Positions 30,083 through 41,300 of a stretch of DNA of 64,000 nucleotides are shown piece by piece. Under the pieces are notes generated by a model, which saw nothing but the letters and a program-made list of their open reading frames with translations, made no database searches and had not been told where the DNA came from. Made by a program: the position numbers and the translations under genes. Source of the stretch: Marchantia polymorpha subsp. ruderalis (Eukaryota > Streptophyta > Marchantiopsida > Marchantiales > Marchantiaceae); the NCBI GenBank assembly GCA_037833965.1, contig AP031355.1:27739501-27803500 (forward strand), read 5' to 3'. Numbering within the stretch: position 1 is the stretch's first letter; every line of letters starts with the position of its first letter.

Positions 30083-32911
30083 TTCGTCTCCCGGCTGAAT
30101 AGCTTCCGTCTCTTCTTCTTCCTCCACCGAACAGCAGGCAACGAATCCCACGAAGTAATCGGATTCGGTACCACTGGAATCCGATCGCGCGGTCGACTCA
30201 CTGTCCTCGCCCGATGTGTAACCTGCACTTGTCGATGGGGTCTCTCCTTCGTGCCTGACCCTATTCCAGGGCACCGTAATGGTTTTGGTCGGTTCCGAAG
30301 GATGAGGAAACTTAAGGCGATGTCTTCGCCAGTCACATCTGACTTGTGCACCATATAGCCATGGTCGCCCGAGCAGAACGTCATAGCCCTGCTTCATCAT
30401 CGGCTGAAGGATGATATACGTCAACCGAAAGTCCGCACCCCCGATGGTTGTCTTGACATTGCGCAGCATACCTGCAGGCATTCTCCGCGTCTGATCCGCT
30501 AATCTCAACACACGCTTCGAAGGTTCGTATTGACTGAACCCCAAGGCTCTCGCCGTATCCTCCGTCATTATGTTGACTCCTGATCCAGAGTCGATTGGCA
30601 CTCTGCGTACACAACACCCTGCTATCTCCACATCGATCTCGGGTGGCCCTTGGTCTTCGCTCTCCACTTGATATACTTGAGAGGATGTGGATGCGCGCGG
30701 CTTCCGCGGATGCCGTAGCGAAAGCATCAACATTCTCCGATACGTCTTATTGTCCTCCAAGAGCTGCTTGAACGTGATGTTCACTTTTCGACTCCCGAGA
30801 TCTTCAACCAAATCATAGTGGGCGCGTTGGGTCGCCGGGGTCGGCGACACTCTGCGAGGTTCCACGGTGGCTGCCAACTTCGCCCCAAGGGAGGATGTCA
30901 AGTCTGGCTGCGGTGGGTCCTTTTGCGTGCGGATCGCTTCCTTCAACAGGTTGGCTACCTCGTTGCGGATATCCGGAGCATAGTCCCGTTTCAGTAGGCG
31001 CACTGGCTCGTCCTCGACTGCTGTCTGGGGGCGCACTGCTGGTGCCTCCTTCGTAGCCGAAGACTTCCGCGCAGGTCGCGAGTCGGACTTGCTGGATGTC
31101 TTCTCCTTTCCTTTTCCCGTCCGGTCGGCGGTTCTCCGTTCGTGCTTGCGAGTGTCACGCTCTTGCTCCTTGGATTTCTTGGAGCTACGAGTTTCGACCC
31201 GTGCGCACATAACCTCTTCAGCCGGCCATTCTTCGTCTTCGCCATCCCCGTCTGAACCTACTTCGACCTGGTTAACTTGCACGTCCTCCTTGGCAGGAGT
31301 GTTCACAAATCGTACCACTGGCCGAGGGACTGGTGGCTGATCACACTCTGGCGCAGTGTGCCCGACCTTCTTGCAATTACTACATGTCGGAGCATAATCG
31401 TTTCGCCTTTTTGGATGGGGACACTGCGGTGAGAAGTGCCCAACTTCCCCGCAATTATAACAAGCTCGCGGTGGCGGTGGGTCAAACGTCCCTGGAGGTG
31501 CTCTCCGCCTCACAGGTACCGTAGTGGCCCGATCCACCGGAATATATCGTGGGACTTGCATTGCTGAAACTGCAGGAGGGGTAGGCACCGACTGGACGGC
31601 GTAGGCTGTCTCTTCGCTAGCCTCTCCATAGTACTGAGGGTGCTCTCCATAGTACGGTTGCGCCCACTCTACTGCGTTGACTGGATATGACGGCCGGGTG
31701 GTAAGGCACTCGGTGTTTGCATGTCCCACCGCCCCGCACGTAGTACACCATAAGTTCGCTCGCACTCTCCCGGGTGATTTTCTGCGATCATGCCCGCCTA
31801 CCACTTGAACCTTGAGATCGGCGAAGTCCTTCACAAGGGTCTCCATCTTCGAAGCTATATCTCCCGGCGCTCTGTCCGTAGTCACTCGTCGGATGCCCTT
31901 TTTCTTTGCTGACCCATGCTTCTTCCTCTTCTTCTCCTCCTCCGACGATGAGGTTTCCTCTTCTTCGGATGAAGAACGGTTCTCGTCCGAAGACGATTCC
32001 TCCGATGACGGAGTTGTACCTCTACGTCGTCTTCGCCCTCCCTTCGGTTTGCGCTCCTTCGACTCCCGTCTCTCTCTCCCTCTTCGGTTGAGAGTGGAAG
32101 TTTCGAAGGCTTCTGCCGATGCAATCACGTCCTCAATAGTGTCGCACTTGCTGCGTCGGCAAAAAGTCTCCATCTCCCGAGTTAAACCGGTCACGTACCA
32201 ATCCACAGCTTGTTGTACCGAGAAAGGGGACCCTGGTCCTGTTTTCGGTATTCTGTCGAGGAGGTCCAGAAATCTCTCAGTGTAGTCACGCAGACTCTCC
32301 TTCTTCTCTCGCTGCAAATTACGTAACTTCGTCAAAACCCGGCTGTCGTAGCCGAGCTCGCGAAAGCGGCGAAGGAACTTCTCCTTCAGCTGGGCCCATG
32401 TTGTCAACCCAGTCGGATCGATGCTCTCGTGATTATACCAACTCCTCGCTTTCTTCCGCAGAAGGCTTGGAAAGATCCTTAGTCGGTCGTCGTCTGCGAT
32501 CTCGCGATTGGCAATGGACACCGACTCGAACAACTTGATGTATGAATCTGCATCGTCGTCATCCCCACTCCCTTTGTACTTCGGGTAGGAATGTTTAGTA
32601 ATCGGCTGAGGTAGCCGCACATTGGCTTGTCCGTCCGCCATCGGTGTGTCTGTCGACGGTCTTCGGGCGGTCGGTTCTACTTCACTAGGCGGGTCCGTGC
32701 AAGGAATATCTAGTAGAACTGTAAGCACCAAGTTTGGTTCCGAGTCGCCGGGGGCAGGTTCCCCAAGGATGTCGGCCGAACTAGGCTTAGGTATTCTTTT
32801 TGGTGTTTTCTTGGTTTGACGCCGTGTCTCTTCCACGGCCTTCTCTGAATCTCGTCGGAACTTGCGGACAGCTCTAGCACTTAGGTTGCTCCCGCCAGCC
32901 CCAGTCGACAT
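30080..32911 (-). CDS. gag-pro: Gag-protease polyprotein, B copy 2, whole
   Basis: This is the second tandem copy of the B Gag-protease frame, 943 codons, with the Gag domain, three CCHC knuckles and DSG-type protease. I saw no difference from copy 1 at 18890-21721. Confidence 0.93.
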   Translation of the reverse strand: MSTGAGGSNLSARAVRKFRRDSEKAVEETRRQTKKTPKRIPKPSSADILGEPAPGDSEPNLVLTVLLDIPCTDPPSEVEPTARRPSTDTPMADGQANVRLPQPITKHSYPKYKGSGDDDDADSYIKLFESVSIANREIADDDRLRIFPSLLRKKARSWYNHESIDPTGLTTWAQLKEKFLRRFRELGYDSRVLTKLRNLQREKKESLRDYTERFLDLLDRIPKTGPGSPFSVQQAVDWYVTGLTREMETFCRRSKCDTIEDVIASAEAFETSTLNRRGRERRESKERKPKGGRRRRRGTTPSSEESSSDENRSSSEEEETSSSEEEKKRKKHGSAKKKGIRRVTTDRAPGDIASKMETLVKDFADLKVQVVGGHDRRKSPGRVRANLWCTTCGAVGHANTECLTTRPSYPVNAVEWAQPYYGEHPQYYGEASEETAYAVQSVPTPPAVSAMQVPRYIPVDRATTVPVRRRAPPGTFDPPPPRACYNCGEVGHFSPQCPHPKRRNDYAPTCSNCKKVGHTAPECDQPPVPRPVVRFVNTPAKEDVQVNQVEVGSDGDGEDEEWPAEEVMCARVETRSSKKSKEQERDTRKHERRTADRTGKGKEKTSSKSDSRPARKSSATKEAPAVRPQTAVEDEPVRLLKRDYAPDIRNEVANLLKEAIRTQKDPPQPDLTSSLGAKLAATVEPRRVSPTPATQRAHYDLVEDLGSRKVNITFKQLLEDNKTYRRMLMLSLRHPRKPRASTSSQVYQVESEDQGPPEIDVEIAGCCVRRVPIDSGSGVNIMTEDTARALGFSQYEPSKRVLRLADQTRRMPAGMLRNVKTTIGGADFRLTYIILQPMMKQGYDVLLGRPWLYGAQVRCDWRRHRLKFPHPSEPTKTITVPWNRVRHEGETPSTSAGYTSGEDSESTARSDSSGTESDYFVGFVACCSVEEEEETEAIQPGDE

Positions 32912-32957
32912 TCACCGAGCATGGCTGCTCGTAAAAACCCCGGTGTTGACGCAACTG

Positions 32958-32996
32958 TCCCCGGCAGCGGCGCCAAAAAGAAGTTGTCGGCTTCTT
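32958..32996 (-). other. Primer binding site and leader hairpin, B copy 2
   Basis: The tRNA-Asp primer site lies at 32958-32975 and the hairpin at 32978-32996, next to the LTR end at 32998. This is the outermost 5' end of the array. Confidence 0.8.
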
Positions 32997-32997
32997 A

Positions 32998-33192
32998 TGT
33001 AATAACCCACTAAAGGCTAAAACTGCAATATAGTGGTAGAAAGGTCGAACCCACAGGGACAGAGGAACACACAGGGTACAAAGTGTCACGTTTTAACAGA
33101 CTATTGAGGAGTTTGAATTCTCAGGCAACTGTCACTCCCAGAAATACTGCAAGTGTCCACTCGGAGCGCACTCGGAGGTCGCACAGTGCAGC

Positions 33193-33223
<31 letters not shown>

Positions 33224-36200
33224 CTGAAACTACAGAAACACAACCCAGAGATCCGTTAGGACCTCTACTTCAAGATTTCAGGGGGAAAGTCTCTCACGAG
33301 CACACTCGGCAAAGCTGCGGGCAGTGACTTCCAACTCCGGCTTTTACAACACTTCCACTAGCTTGCTGCTAGTGTAGGAAACCCGGTTTGGACTGCCTAC
33401 TTCGGATCGAAGTCACTCCTACGCGGTGAACAACACTCTCAACTCACAAAACGCGCAGAGAACACAGGTCCGCACTGAAGGACTCACTGTGAAACATTCC
33501 AGTAACACAACAACAGTCTATTGAAGAGTTTGAATTCTCAGGCACTTGTCATTCCCAGAAATACTACAGGGGTTACCCTCAAGGCACCTGCTGCAGCGTA
33601 ACCTGAATTTACAACCAAGGCTTACACGAAGTAGCAAAACTTCACTTTGGCATTCAGGGGAAAAATCCCAAGGAGTACAATCAGAAAGAAACACTCGAAG
33701 GTGTAGGGGCGAAACTGTTCAAGTATCTAACTAGTCACTGGCTCTGAGCATCGGCAGTCACCCGCAGGTGCAGATCCGAACTACTCAAGTCTCTAACCAA
33801 TGTACTAGCTCTGAACATTCGGCCGAAGGCCTTCAGCTACAAAATGCGGAACGCTAAGTTGTAACTCCTCGTGCGTGGTGACAGAACTCAAGGACACAAA
33901 CACGCAAAGGAAATGGGTTCCTGATCTATACTTCTGAGTTTGGGAAAGAACCCCAGGCAAAACGCCTGGAACTATTTTATACCTTCTAAGTCCTACCTAA
34001 CACTACACTGCACTACGCTACACGCCTGCACGGAACCACGCTACACTACACTCCGCGGAACCTGTACTACGTCTCCTGCGCGGCCGACTGCCGCGCACTA
34101 ACTCTCTACCCTGCCACTCTTCCGCTCGACTGCGCAGTCCCAACCGCTGCAACGCCGCGGACACCTCCCCCTCGAGGGCGGACATGGTATCCTGTGCCTT
34201 CGACAGGAAGGCCTCGAGCTTCTTTGCTACCTTCCGCCGACTCCTACTGTCGCCTGACAACAACCCAGCTGCGCGCAATTCAAACTCACGCAGTGTGAGT
34301 TTCTCCTGCGCCTTCACTTCCCAGTGGGCGTAGCCCTTGAGACAGTGGGCGACTCGCCTCGCCGTCTCCACCTTCGTGCGATCCGCCTCCTTCCTGCGAT
34401 CCTCTTCAATCGTCACTAATTGCGATTCGGCTTCGGCACGTTGCGCTCTCAATTCGCCACACTCTGACTGCAAACTGCGGATTAATTCTTCATCCGCCTG
34501 CCGTGCGAGCTGACATTGTTCCAACAACCGCGTCTGTCGCACGAGCTCCTCTGACAAAATCCGATTCTGGACCTGCTCAAAATCGAGTGCTTCCTTGACC
34601 TTCACCTGCTCCTTGGTGAGCTCGCCCAGTTTCTCATCCTTCATCTTCTCGGAGTGCTTGTAGAATTTCTGATTAAGCTTGTACTGTCCCCACAAGCACT
34701 CATGCTTCTCCTTCAAGTCCCTCAACTCCTGGTCCACTCTAGCTAATAGCTTGCTGGTGTGGACTTTGGTGCGAGTCCTCCTGCGCACTAACTCGATGTA
34801 AGATCCCGGCTGGAGTGGGTCGGCGTATTTATCGACCTTGCGATCCAAGTACCGCAGCAACGGAATCACCTGCTCAGAGAGCGCCGCCGCCGGCGCTCCA
34901 ACAATTTCCTCCTCCTCCTCCTCGGTGTCTTCTGCTCCTGACATTTCTTCCGTGGAGCCTCCGTCGTCATCATCCGAGTGGAGAATTTCAGTCGCCATTG
35001 AATGCGTCGGCGACTGCCCCGAGTGGGGCTGCACGTCCTCGACGTGCGCTGCCTGCGAAGGGAAATGCCTCGCTGCTCGTCGCCAAAATGTCTAAGGCGG
35101 AAGGCGAATGTACCCGCGCGGCATCCCCGTCGCTTACTTGTTGATTGCCTCCCGCATTCTCTCTGTCGCCGTCGTCCGTCGCCGAAGGCGATCGAGCGGA
35201 GGGTGGCTGCGCGGGGTTGGATTGCGCATCGCGCATCGAGATGTCGTCCCGCGGACAGTCACTCCGCTCCTCCGTCTGCTGCTCCCTCGATCGGTCCGTG
35301 GGGGCTGTGCCCGGCCCGTGCGCAGGCGCATTTGCCGGCGCCTTGTCCGCCGCAGGCGTAGCGCCGCGGACACCTATCGCCGAAGGCGACATGGCCGGGG
35401 GCCGCACGCCCGATGTTCCTTGGCCTATAGGCCCTACCGCCGAAGGCGCATCTATCGGCGGACTTCCCGCCGATGGTGCGGCCTCCGCACGCTCTCTGCT
35501 CGTATCCCCTCGGCTCGAAGGCCCTGGCGCCGAAGGCGCGAATTGCGGCGCGTGGTGCGCCGGAGGGTCTGGCCCCGAGGGCCGGTGTCTCGTAGGCGGT
35601 TCTTCCGCCGGCTCCTTCCCCTTCCTGCGTTGGAACGGGGGTGATTCTTGCCTGTGCACAGGCGGCACGTGCGGAGGTGTTCTGTGCACAGGGGACCTGT
35701 GCACAGGCGACCTGTGCACAGGCGAGCGCCTGTGCACAGGCGGACTGCTCCTTCCCACGCGTAAGCGTAGATCCACGTCCACTTGTGTTCGCCGGTCCGC
35801 GGAGGCTCGTCCGTCCGCGGAGGTTCGCCTGTGCGCAAACGGAACCTCTGTCCGCATCGCACGTGGTAACTCCGGAGGCCCTTGGCCCGTAGGCGGCCTC
35901 TCTCCCGACGAGGTTGCAGCGTGGCCCGTCGCTCCTGCGGTCGTCCGCGCTTCTTCTCGCCTCTCTGGCGACGCACTTCCTATCTCCGTCGCAATCGTCG
36001 CCGTGTCTGCACTGTCAGCTGGCAACACCAGTCTGCGTGCCTTCTGCTTCGGCCGGCTGTATGGCTCGCACAGCGGCCGCGGTCGAATGGGAGCAGAGAG
36101 TTCTTGATGCTGCTCCTCTTCGGACTCTTCCCTCCATCGCCGCTTCCGCGGCACTCGCGCTGCAGGAGTGTGTCGCCCTTCGTCCCTCCGTCTTGATGGG

Positions 36201-38389
36201 GTAGAAGTCGGTGACTCCTCTGCGTCAGTATCGACCTCGTTCTCCCGCACATACTTCCCGGGATGGTCGATGGACAATGGCGGAAAATGTTCAAGCTCCG
36301 CCGCTGTCAAACAATTCCGCTGTCGATAAAAATTGATGAGGAAAGGAGAAAGATGGTTTAGAGTTCCCCCCTTCTCCTCAAACGCGTGCTGTCGCATCAC
36401 CCTGTGCAGGATGCTCGCCCAGTGAATTGGAGTTCCCTCGATGACGCACTCCACAAAAGAGACCTGCCACAATGTGATGTAGCAGGCGCGGTGCGGCTGC
36501 AGTAATTGCATCAGTGCCGCGGACAAAGTCCGGCGAAATCGATCTTTGTAATCACGGGTCCTGTACCCATTCTTGGTAGACCTCCCGGTCTTGAACAGCT
36601 CCACAAATTGCGCCTCTTCTTGCTTGGTCACCTTGATGCTCTCGCTGTCGAAAAGGAGATGCCCTGGCATGCCAGCACATCTTCCCAACGCCTGCGCCCA
36701 ATCTTGGACTGTCCACCGGTCGACATGCGGACGCAATCCGCGCGAGGGTGGTCCCTGTGGCTCTAGCCACTCGCGCACCATATTCGCGCAGATGTAATTC
36801 CATCCCCACAGCAAGAAATCGAGCTTTCTTGCTATTAAGCGCTCTTCGAAAGCGCGCAGCCCGTTCTGCGGCAGGCGAAGTGGCACCATCCGCAATCTGC
36901 TCGGTCTCGTCATTGCGTTCCTGGGGTTCGCTCGCCCGCTCATTTTACTTCCGCACTGTCCGCGTTTCTTTCTCTCTCGGCAAACTCTAATCGCTCTCAA
37001 TTCCAAATCACGCGCACTCACTTCTCCCTCAATCAACAAGAAATCTCCTGTGCGACGACGACGAGAATGGTCCGCAGCCAGCAGATGGATGCGCGCAGCG
37101 CGCACAAGAGATTGGAATCGCGAATTCAAGAATGGGACGCTCTCCGCCGCCCGGTCGAAGGTCATGGTCGGCTCTTGGTCGTGAAGAACGTCTCACTTGA
37201 TGGCCGCGCCGGCTGTACGCTGGAACGGTCTTCGCTCTCACGCGCGGCTTCACGCTCCGCCGTCGTCGATTAAACTCTCACGCTCGAATTGGCGGATTTG
37301 AACTCCGCGAGCGTGTCACCCTCCGGACATGGGGGCGTAGCGCCGAAGGCGAGTTTTCCGCCTTGCGCGGTACACTTGTTCGTACTGCCCCTCGGCCAAT
37401 CTCCTTCTGCCTTGACGCGTGTGTCCGCATGTCGGACAAAAATTCAACTCCTGCCTGTGCGCAGGCGGAAGCCTCGGTGGATCCTCCGCCGGTGCGGAAC
37501 TCCATCCTCCTGTGCACAGGCGTTCGCCTGTGCGCAGGCGAATTCCGTCCGCGGCGCTGCGCTGGCGCGGAAGGCGTTGACCGTGGTCAGCCGTCTCCGT
37601 CCAGTCTGTCCGTTCCTTGTCTCTCCGTTGGCGCTTCCGCCGCCGCAACTCCGTCCGTCCAAGAGCGCATCCACCCGTGCCGTCCGCACGGTCCGTACCG
37701 ATGGGATTACTCTGGCGGCTCTTCCGACGTACGCTGCGCTGCGCTGGCGCGGAAGGCGCCGTACACTTTCTACCTCACAAGGCGCATTTCTAGGGCCCAA
37801 GGCGGATTTTCCGCCGACGCCAAAGTGCCTGTGCACAGGCGTTCTTCGCGCCTGTCCTAACCCTACGTCGCCTGTGCACAGGCGAACGCCTTCGTCCGTG
37901 CATAGGACAAAACTTGAATCCCCCTTCCGCGTAGGCGGAATTCGCGCCGGTGGCGAAATCCTTCCGCCGAAGGCGACCGCCTCCGTTTCTTCCAGTAGCG
38001 ATAACTCCCTAAGTCCTCGTCCGTTCCAAGCGTTCTTGGGCTCGTTGGAATCAGCGCGTCGAGCTCTTTCCAACGGGATCCAACTTGGTCAAGGCGCCCG
38101 AGGGTTAACCTAATTACGGGGGTTTCCCTACAGCCGCAGACGCAACCTCCGAAGGCGGGTTTTGCGCCTTGCGCCGTAGAGATCCTAACTGCGGAGCTCG
38201 CAGGGAGGGTCGTGCCTGTCCTTACTGCGGCACCCCAAATCCCGGATTCTACAAGATCCCTCGAGAATCCCCGCGATCTTCCGGATTCACTCTGTTTTGA
38301 TGTACCGAAGGCTATTTACAATGCTGCCAGGGTACAGTTTTCCAAAAATGTTTTAATTTCCTCAAAATTGCCAAAAGTGGGGTACCACA
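32998..38389 (-). repeat. B LTR 3 (5' LTR of the array)
   Basis: This 5392-bp LTR ends (its 5' side) at GGTACCACA 38389, followed by the ACTCT duplication. It differs from LTR 1 at 37822, 38107 and 38138. The promoter (TATA and hairpin) lies near 33953-33981. 32998-34017 and 37166-38389 hold no gene, only R/U5 and palindrome-rich U3. Confidence 0.92.
34018..37165 (-). pseudogene. LTR ORF, B LTR 3, about one break
   Basis: This is the third copy of the B LTR ORF, matching the other two, with its palindrome cluster at 35651-35740. It is broken about once in the shared way. Confidence 0.8.
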
Positions 38390-41300
38390 ACTCTCCCTGC
38401 GAGCTCTGCAGTTAGGACCCCTACGTCGCAAGGCGCAAAACCCGCCTTCGGAGGTTGCGTCCGCGGCGGTAGGGAAATCCTCCATAATCAGGTCAACCCT
38501 TGGGCGCCTTGACCAAGTTAGGGTTCCGTTGGAAAGAGCTCGACGCACTGATTCCAACGAGTCCAAGAACGCTTGGAACGGATGAGGACTTAGGGAGTTA
38601 TCACTATTGGAAGAAACGGAGGCGGTCGCCTACGGCGGAAAGAGTTCGCCACAGGCGCGAATTCCGCCTACGCGGAAGGGGGAATCAAGTTTTGTCCTAT
38701 GCGCGGACGAAGGCGTTCGCCTGTGCATAGGCGAAGTAGGGTTAGGGGAGGCGCGAAGTCCGCCTACGCACAGGCGTTCGCCTGTGCACAGGCGCTTCGA
38801 CGTCGGCGGAAAATCCGCCTTGGGCCCTAGAAATGCGCCTTGTGAGGTAGAAAGTGTACGGCGCCTTCCGCGCCAGCGCAGCGCCGCGTACGGCGGAAGA
38901 GCCGCCAGAGTAATCAAATCGGTACGGACTATGCGGACGGGAAGGGTGGATGCGCTCTTGGACGGACGGAGTTGCGGCGGCGGAAGCGCCGACGGAGAGA
39001 CAAGGAACGGACCGACTGGACGGAGGCGGCTGACCACGGTCAACGCCTTCCGCGCCAGCGCAACGCCGCGCACGGAATTCGCCTGCGCACAGCAGACCGC
39101 CTGTGCACAGGAGGATGTTCAAGTTCCGCGCCGGCGGAGCATCCGCCGAGGCTCCTGCCTGCGCACAGGCAGGAGTTGAACTTTTGTCCGACATGCGGAC
39201 ACACGCGTCAAGGCAGAGGGGGATTGGCCGAGGGGCGGTACGAACAAGTGTACCGCGCAAGGCGGAAAACTCGCCTTCGGCGCTGCGCCCCCATGTCCGC
39301 GGGGTAATACGCTCGCGGAGTTCAAATCCGCCAATTCGAGCGTGAGAGTTTAAGCGACGACGGCGGAGCGTGAAGCCGCGCGTGAGAGCGAAGACCGTTC
39401 CAGCGTACAGCCGGCGCGGCCATCAAGTGAGACGTTCTTCACGAGCAGGAGCCGACCATGACCTTCGACCGGGCGGCGGAGAACGTCCCATTCTTGAATT
39501 CGCGATTCCAATCTCTTGTGCGCGCTGCGCGCATCCATCTGCTGGCTGCTGAACATTCTCGACGTCGCCGCACAGGAGATTTCTTGTTGATTGAGGGAGA
39601 AGTGAATGCGCGTGATTTGGAATTGAGGGCGATTAGAGTTTGCCGAGAGAGAAAGAAGCGCGGGCAGTGCGGAAGTAGAATGAGCGGGCGAGCGAACTCC
39701 AGGAACGCAATGACGAGACCGAGCAGATTGCGGATGGTGCCACTTCGCCAACCACAGAACGGGCTGCGCGCTTTCGAGGAGCGCTTAATAGCAAGAAAGC
39801 TCGATTTCTTGCTATGGGGATGGAACTACATCTGTGCGAATATGGTGCGCGAGTGGCTAGAGCCACAGGGACCACCCTCGCGCGGATTGCGTCCGCATGT
39901 TGATCGGTGGACAGTCCAAGATTGGGCGCAGGCGTTGGGAAGATGTGCTGGCATGCCAGGGCATCTCCTTTTCGACAGTGAGAGCATCAAGGTGACCAAG
40001 CAGGAAGAGGCGCAATTTGTGGAGCTGTTCAAGACCGGGAGGTCTACCAAGAATGGGTACAGGACCCGTGATTACAAGGATCGATTTCGCCGGACTTTGT
40101 CCGCGGCGCTGATGCAATTACTGCAGCCGCACCGCGCCTGCTACATCACATTGTGGCAGGTCTCTTTTGTGGAGTGCGTCATCGAGGGAACTCCAATTCA
40201 CTGGGCGAGCATCCTGCACAGGATGATGCGACAGCACGCGTTTGAGGAGAAGGGGGGAACTCTAAACCATCTTTCTCCTTTCCTCATCAATTTTTATCGA
40301 CAGCGGAATTGTTTGACAGCGGCGGAGCTTGAACATTTTCCGCCATTGTCCATCGACCATCCCGGGAAGTATGTGCGGGAGAATGAGGTCGACACTGATG
40401 CAGAGGAGTCACCGACTTCTACCCCATCAAGGCGAAGGGACGAAGGGAGACACACTCCTGCAGCGCGAGTGCCGCGGAAGCGGCGATGGAGGGAAGAGTC
40501 TGAAGAGGAGCAGCATCAAGAACCCTCTGCTCCCATTCGACCGCGGCCGCTGTGCGAGCCATACAGCCGGCCGAAGCAGAAGGCACGCAGACTGGTGTTA
40601 CCAGCCGACAGTGCGGACACGGCGACGATTGCGACGGAGAAAGGAAGTGCGTCGCCAGAGAAGCATGAGGAAGCGCGGACGACCGCAGGAGCAACGGGCC
40701 CCGCTGCAACCTCGACGGGAGAGAGGCCGCCTACGGGCCAAGGGCCTCCGGAGTTACCACGTGCGATGCGGACAGATGTTCCGTTTGCGCACAGACGAGC
40801 CTCCGCGGACGGACGAGCCTCCGCGGACAGGCGTTCACAAGTGGACGTGGATCTACGCTTACGCGTGGGAAGGAGCAGTCCGCCTGTGCACAGGCGCTCA
40901 CCTGTGCACAGGTCGCCTGTGCACAGGACACCTCCACACGTGCCGCCTGTGCACAGGCAAGAATCACCCCCGTTCCAAGAACCGCCTACGAGACACCGGC
41001 CCTCGGGGCCAGACCCTCCGGCGCACCACGCGCCGCAATTTGCGCCTTCGGCGCCAGGGCCTTCGAGCCGAGGAGATACGAGCAGGGAGCGTGCAGAGGC
41101 CGCACCATCGGCGGGAAGTCCGCCGATAGTTGCGCCTTCGGCGGTAGGGCCTATAGGCCAAGGGACATCGGGCGAGCGGCCCCCGGCCATGTCGCCTTCG
41201 GCGATGGATGTCCGCGGCGCTACGTCTGCGGCGGACAAGGCGCCGGCAATTGCGCCTGCGCACGGGCCGGGCACAGCCCCCACGGACCGATCAAGGGATC

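Larger units (their letters stand above)
10622..38389 (-). mobile_element. Array B: tandem family 1 retrotransposon, LTR-internal-LTR-internal-LTR
   Basis: Three LTRs (10622-16011, 21808-27201, 32998-38389) alternate with two 5796-bp internal regions (16012-21807, 27202-32997), all on the minus strand. The repeat period is 11,188-11,190 bp. One ACTCT duplication flanks the whole array. Gag-pro and pol are whole in both internal copies and I saw no difference between their protein products. Besides (CA)n length I noticed only three single-base differences among the LTRs. The simplest origin is one insertion followed by unequal recombination between LTRs. A duplicated stretch in assembly should also be excluded. 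Confidence 0.93.
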
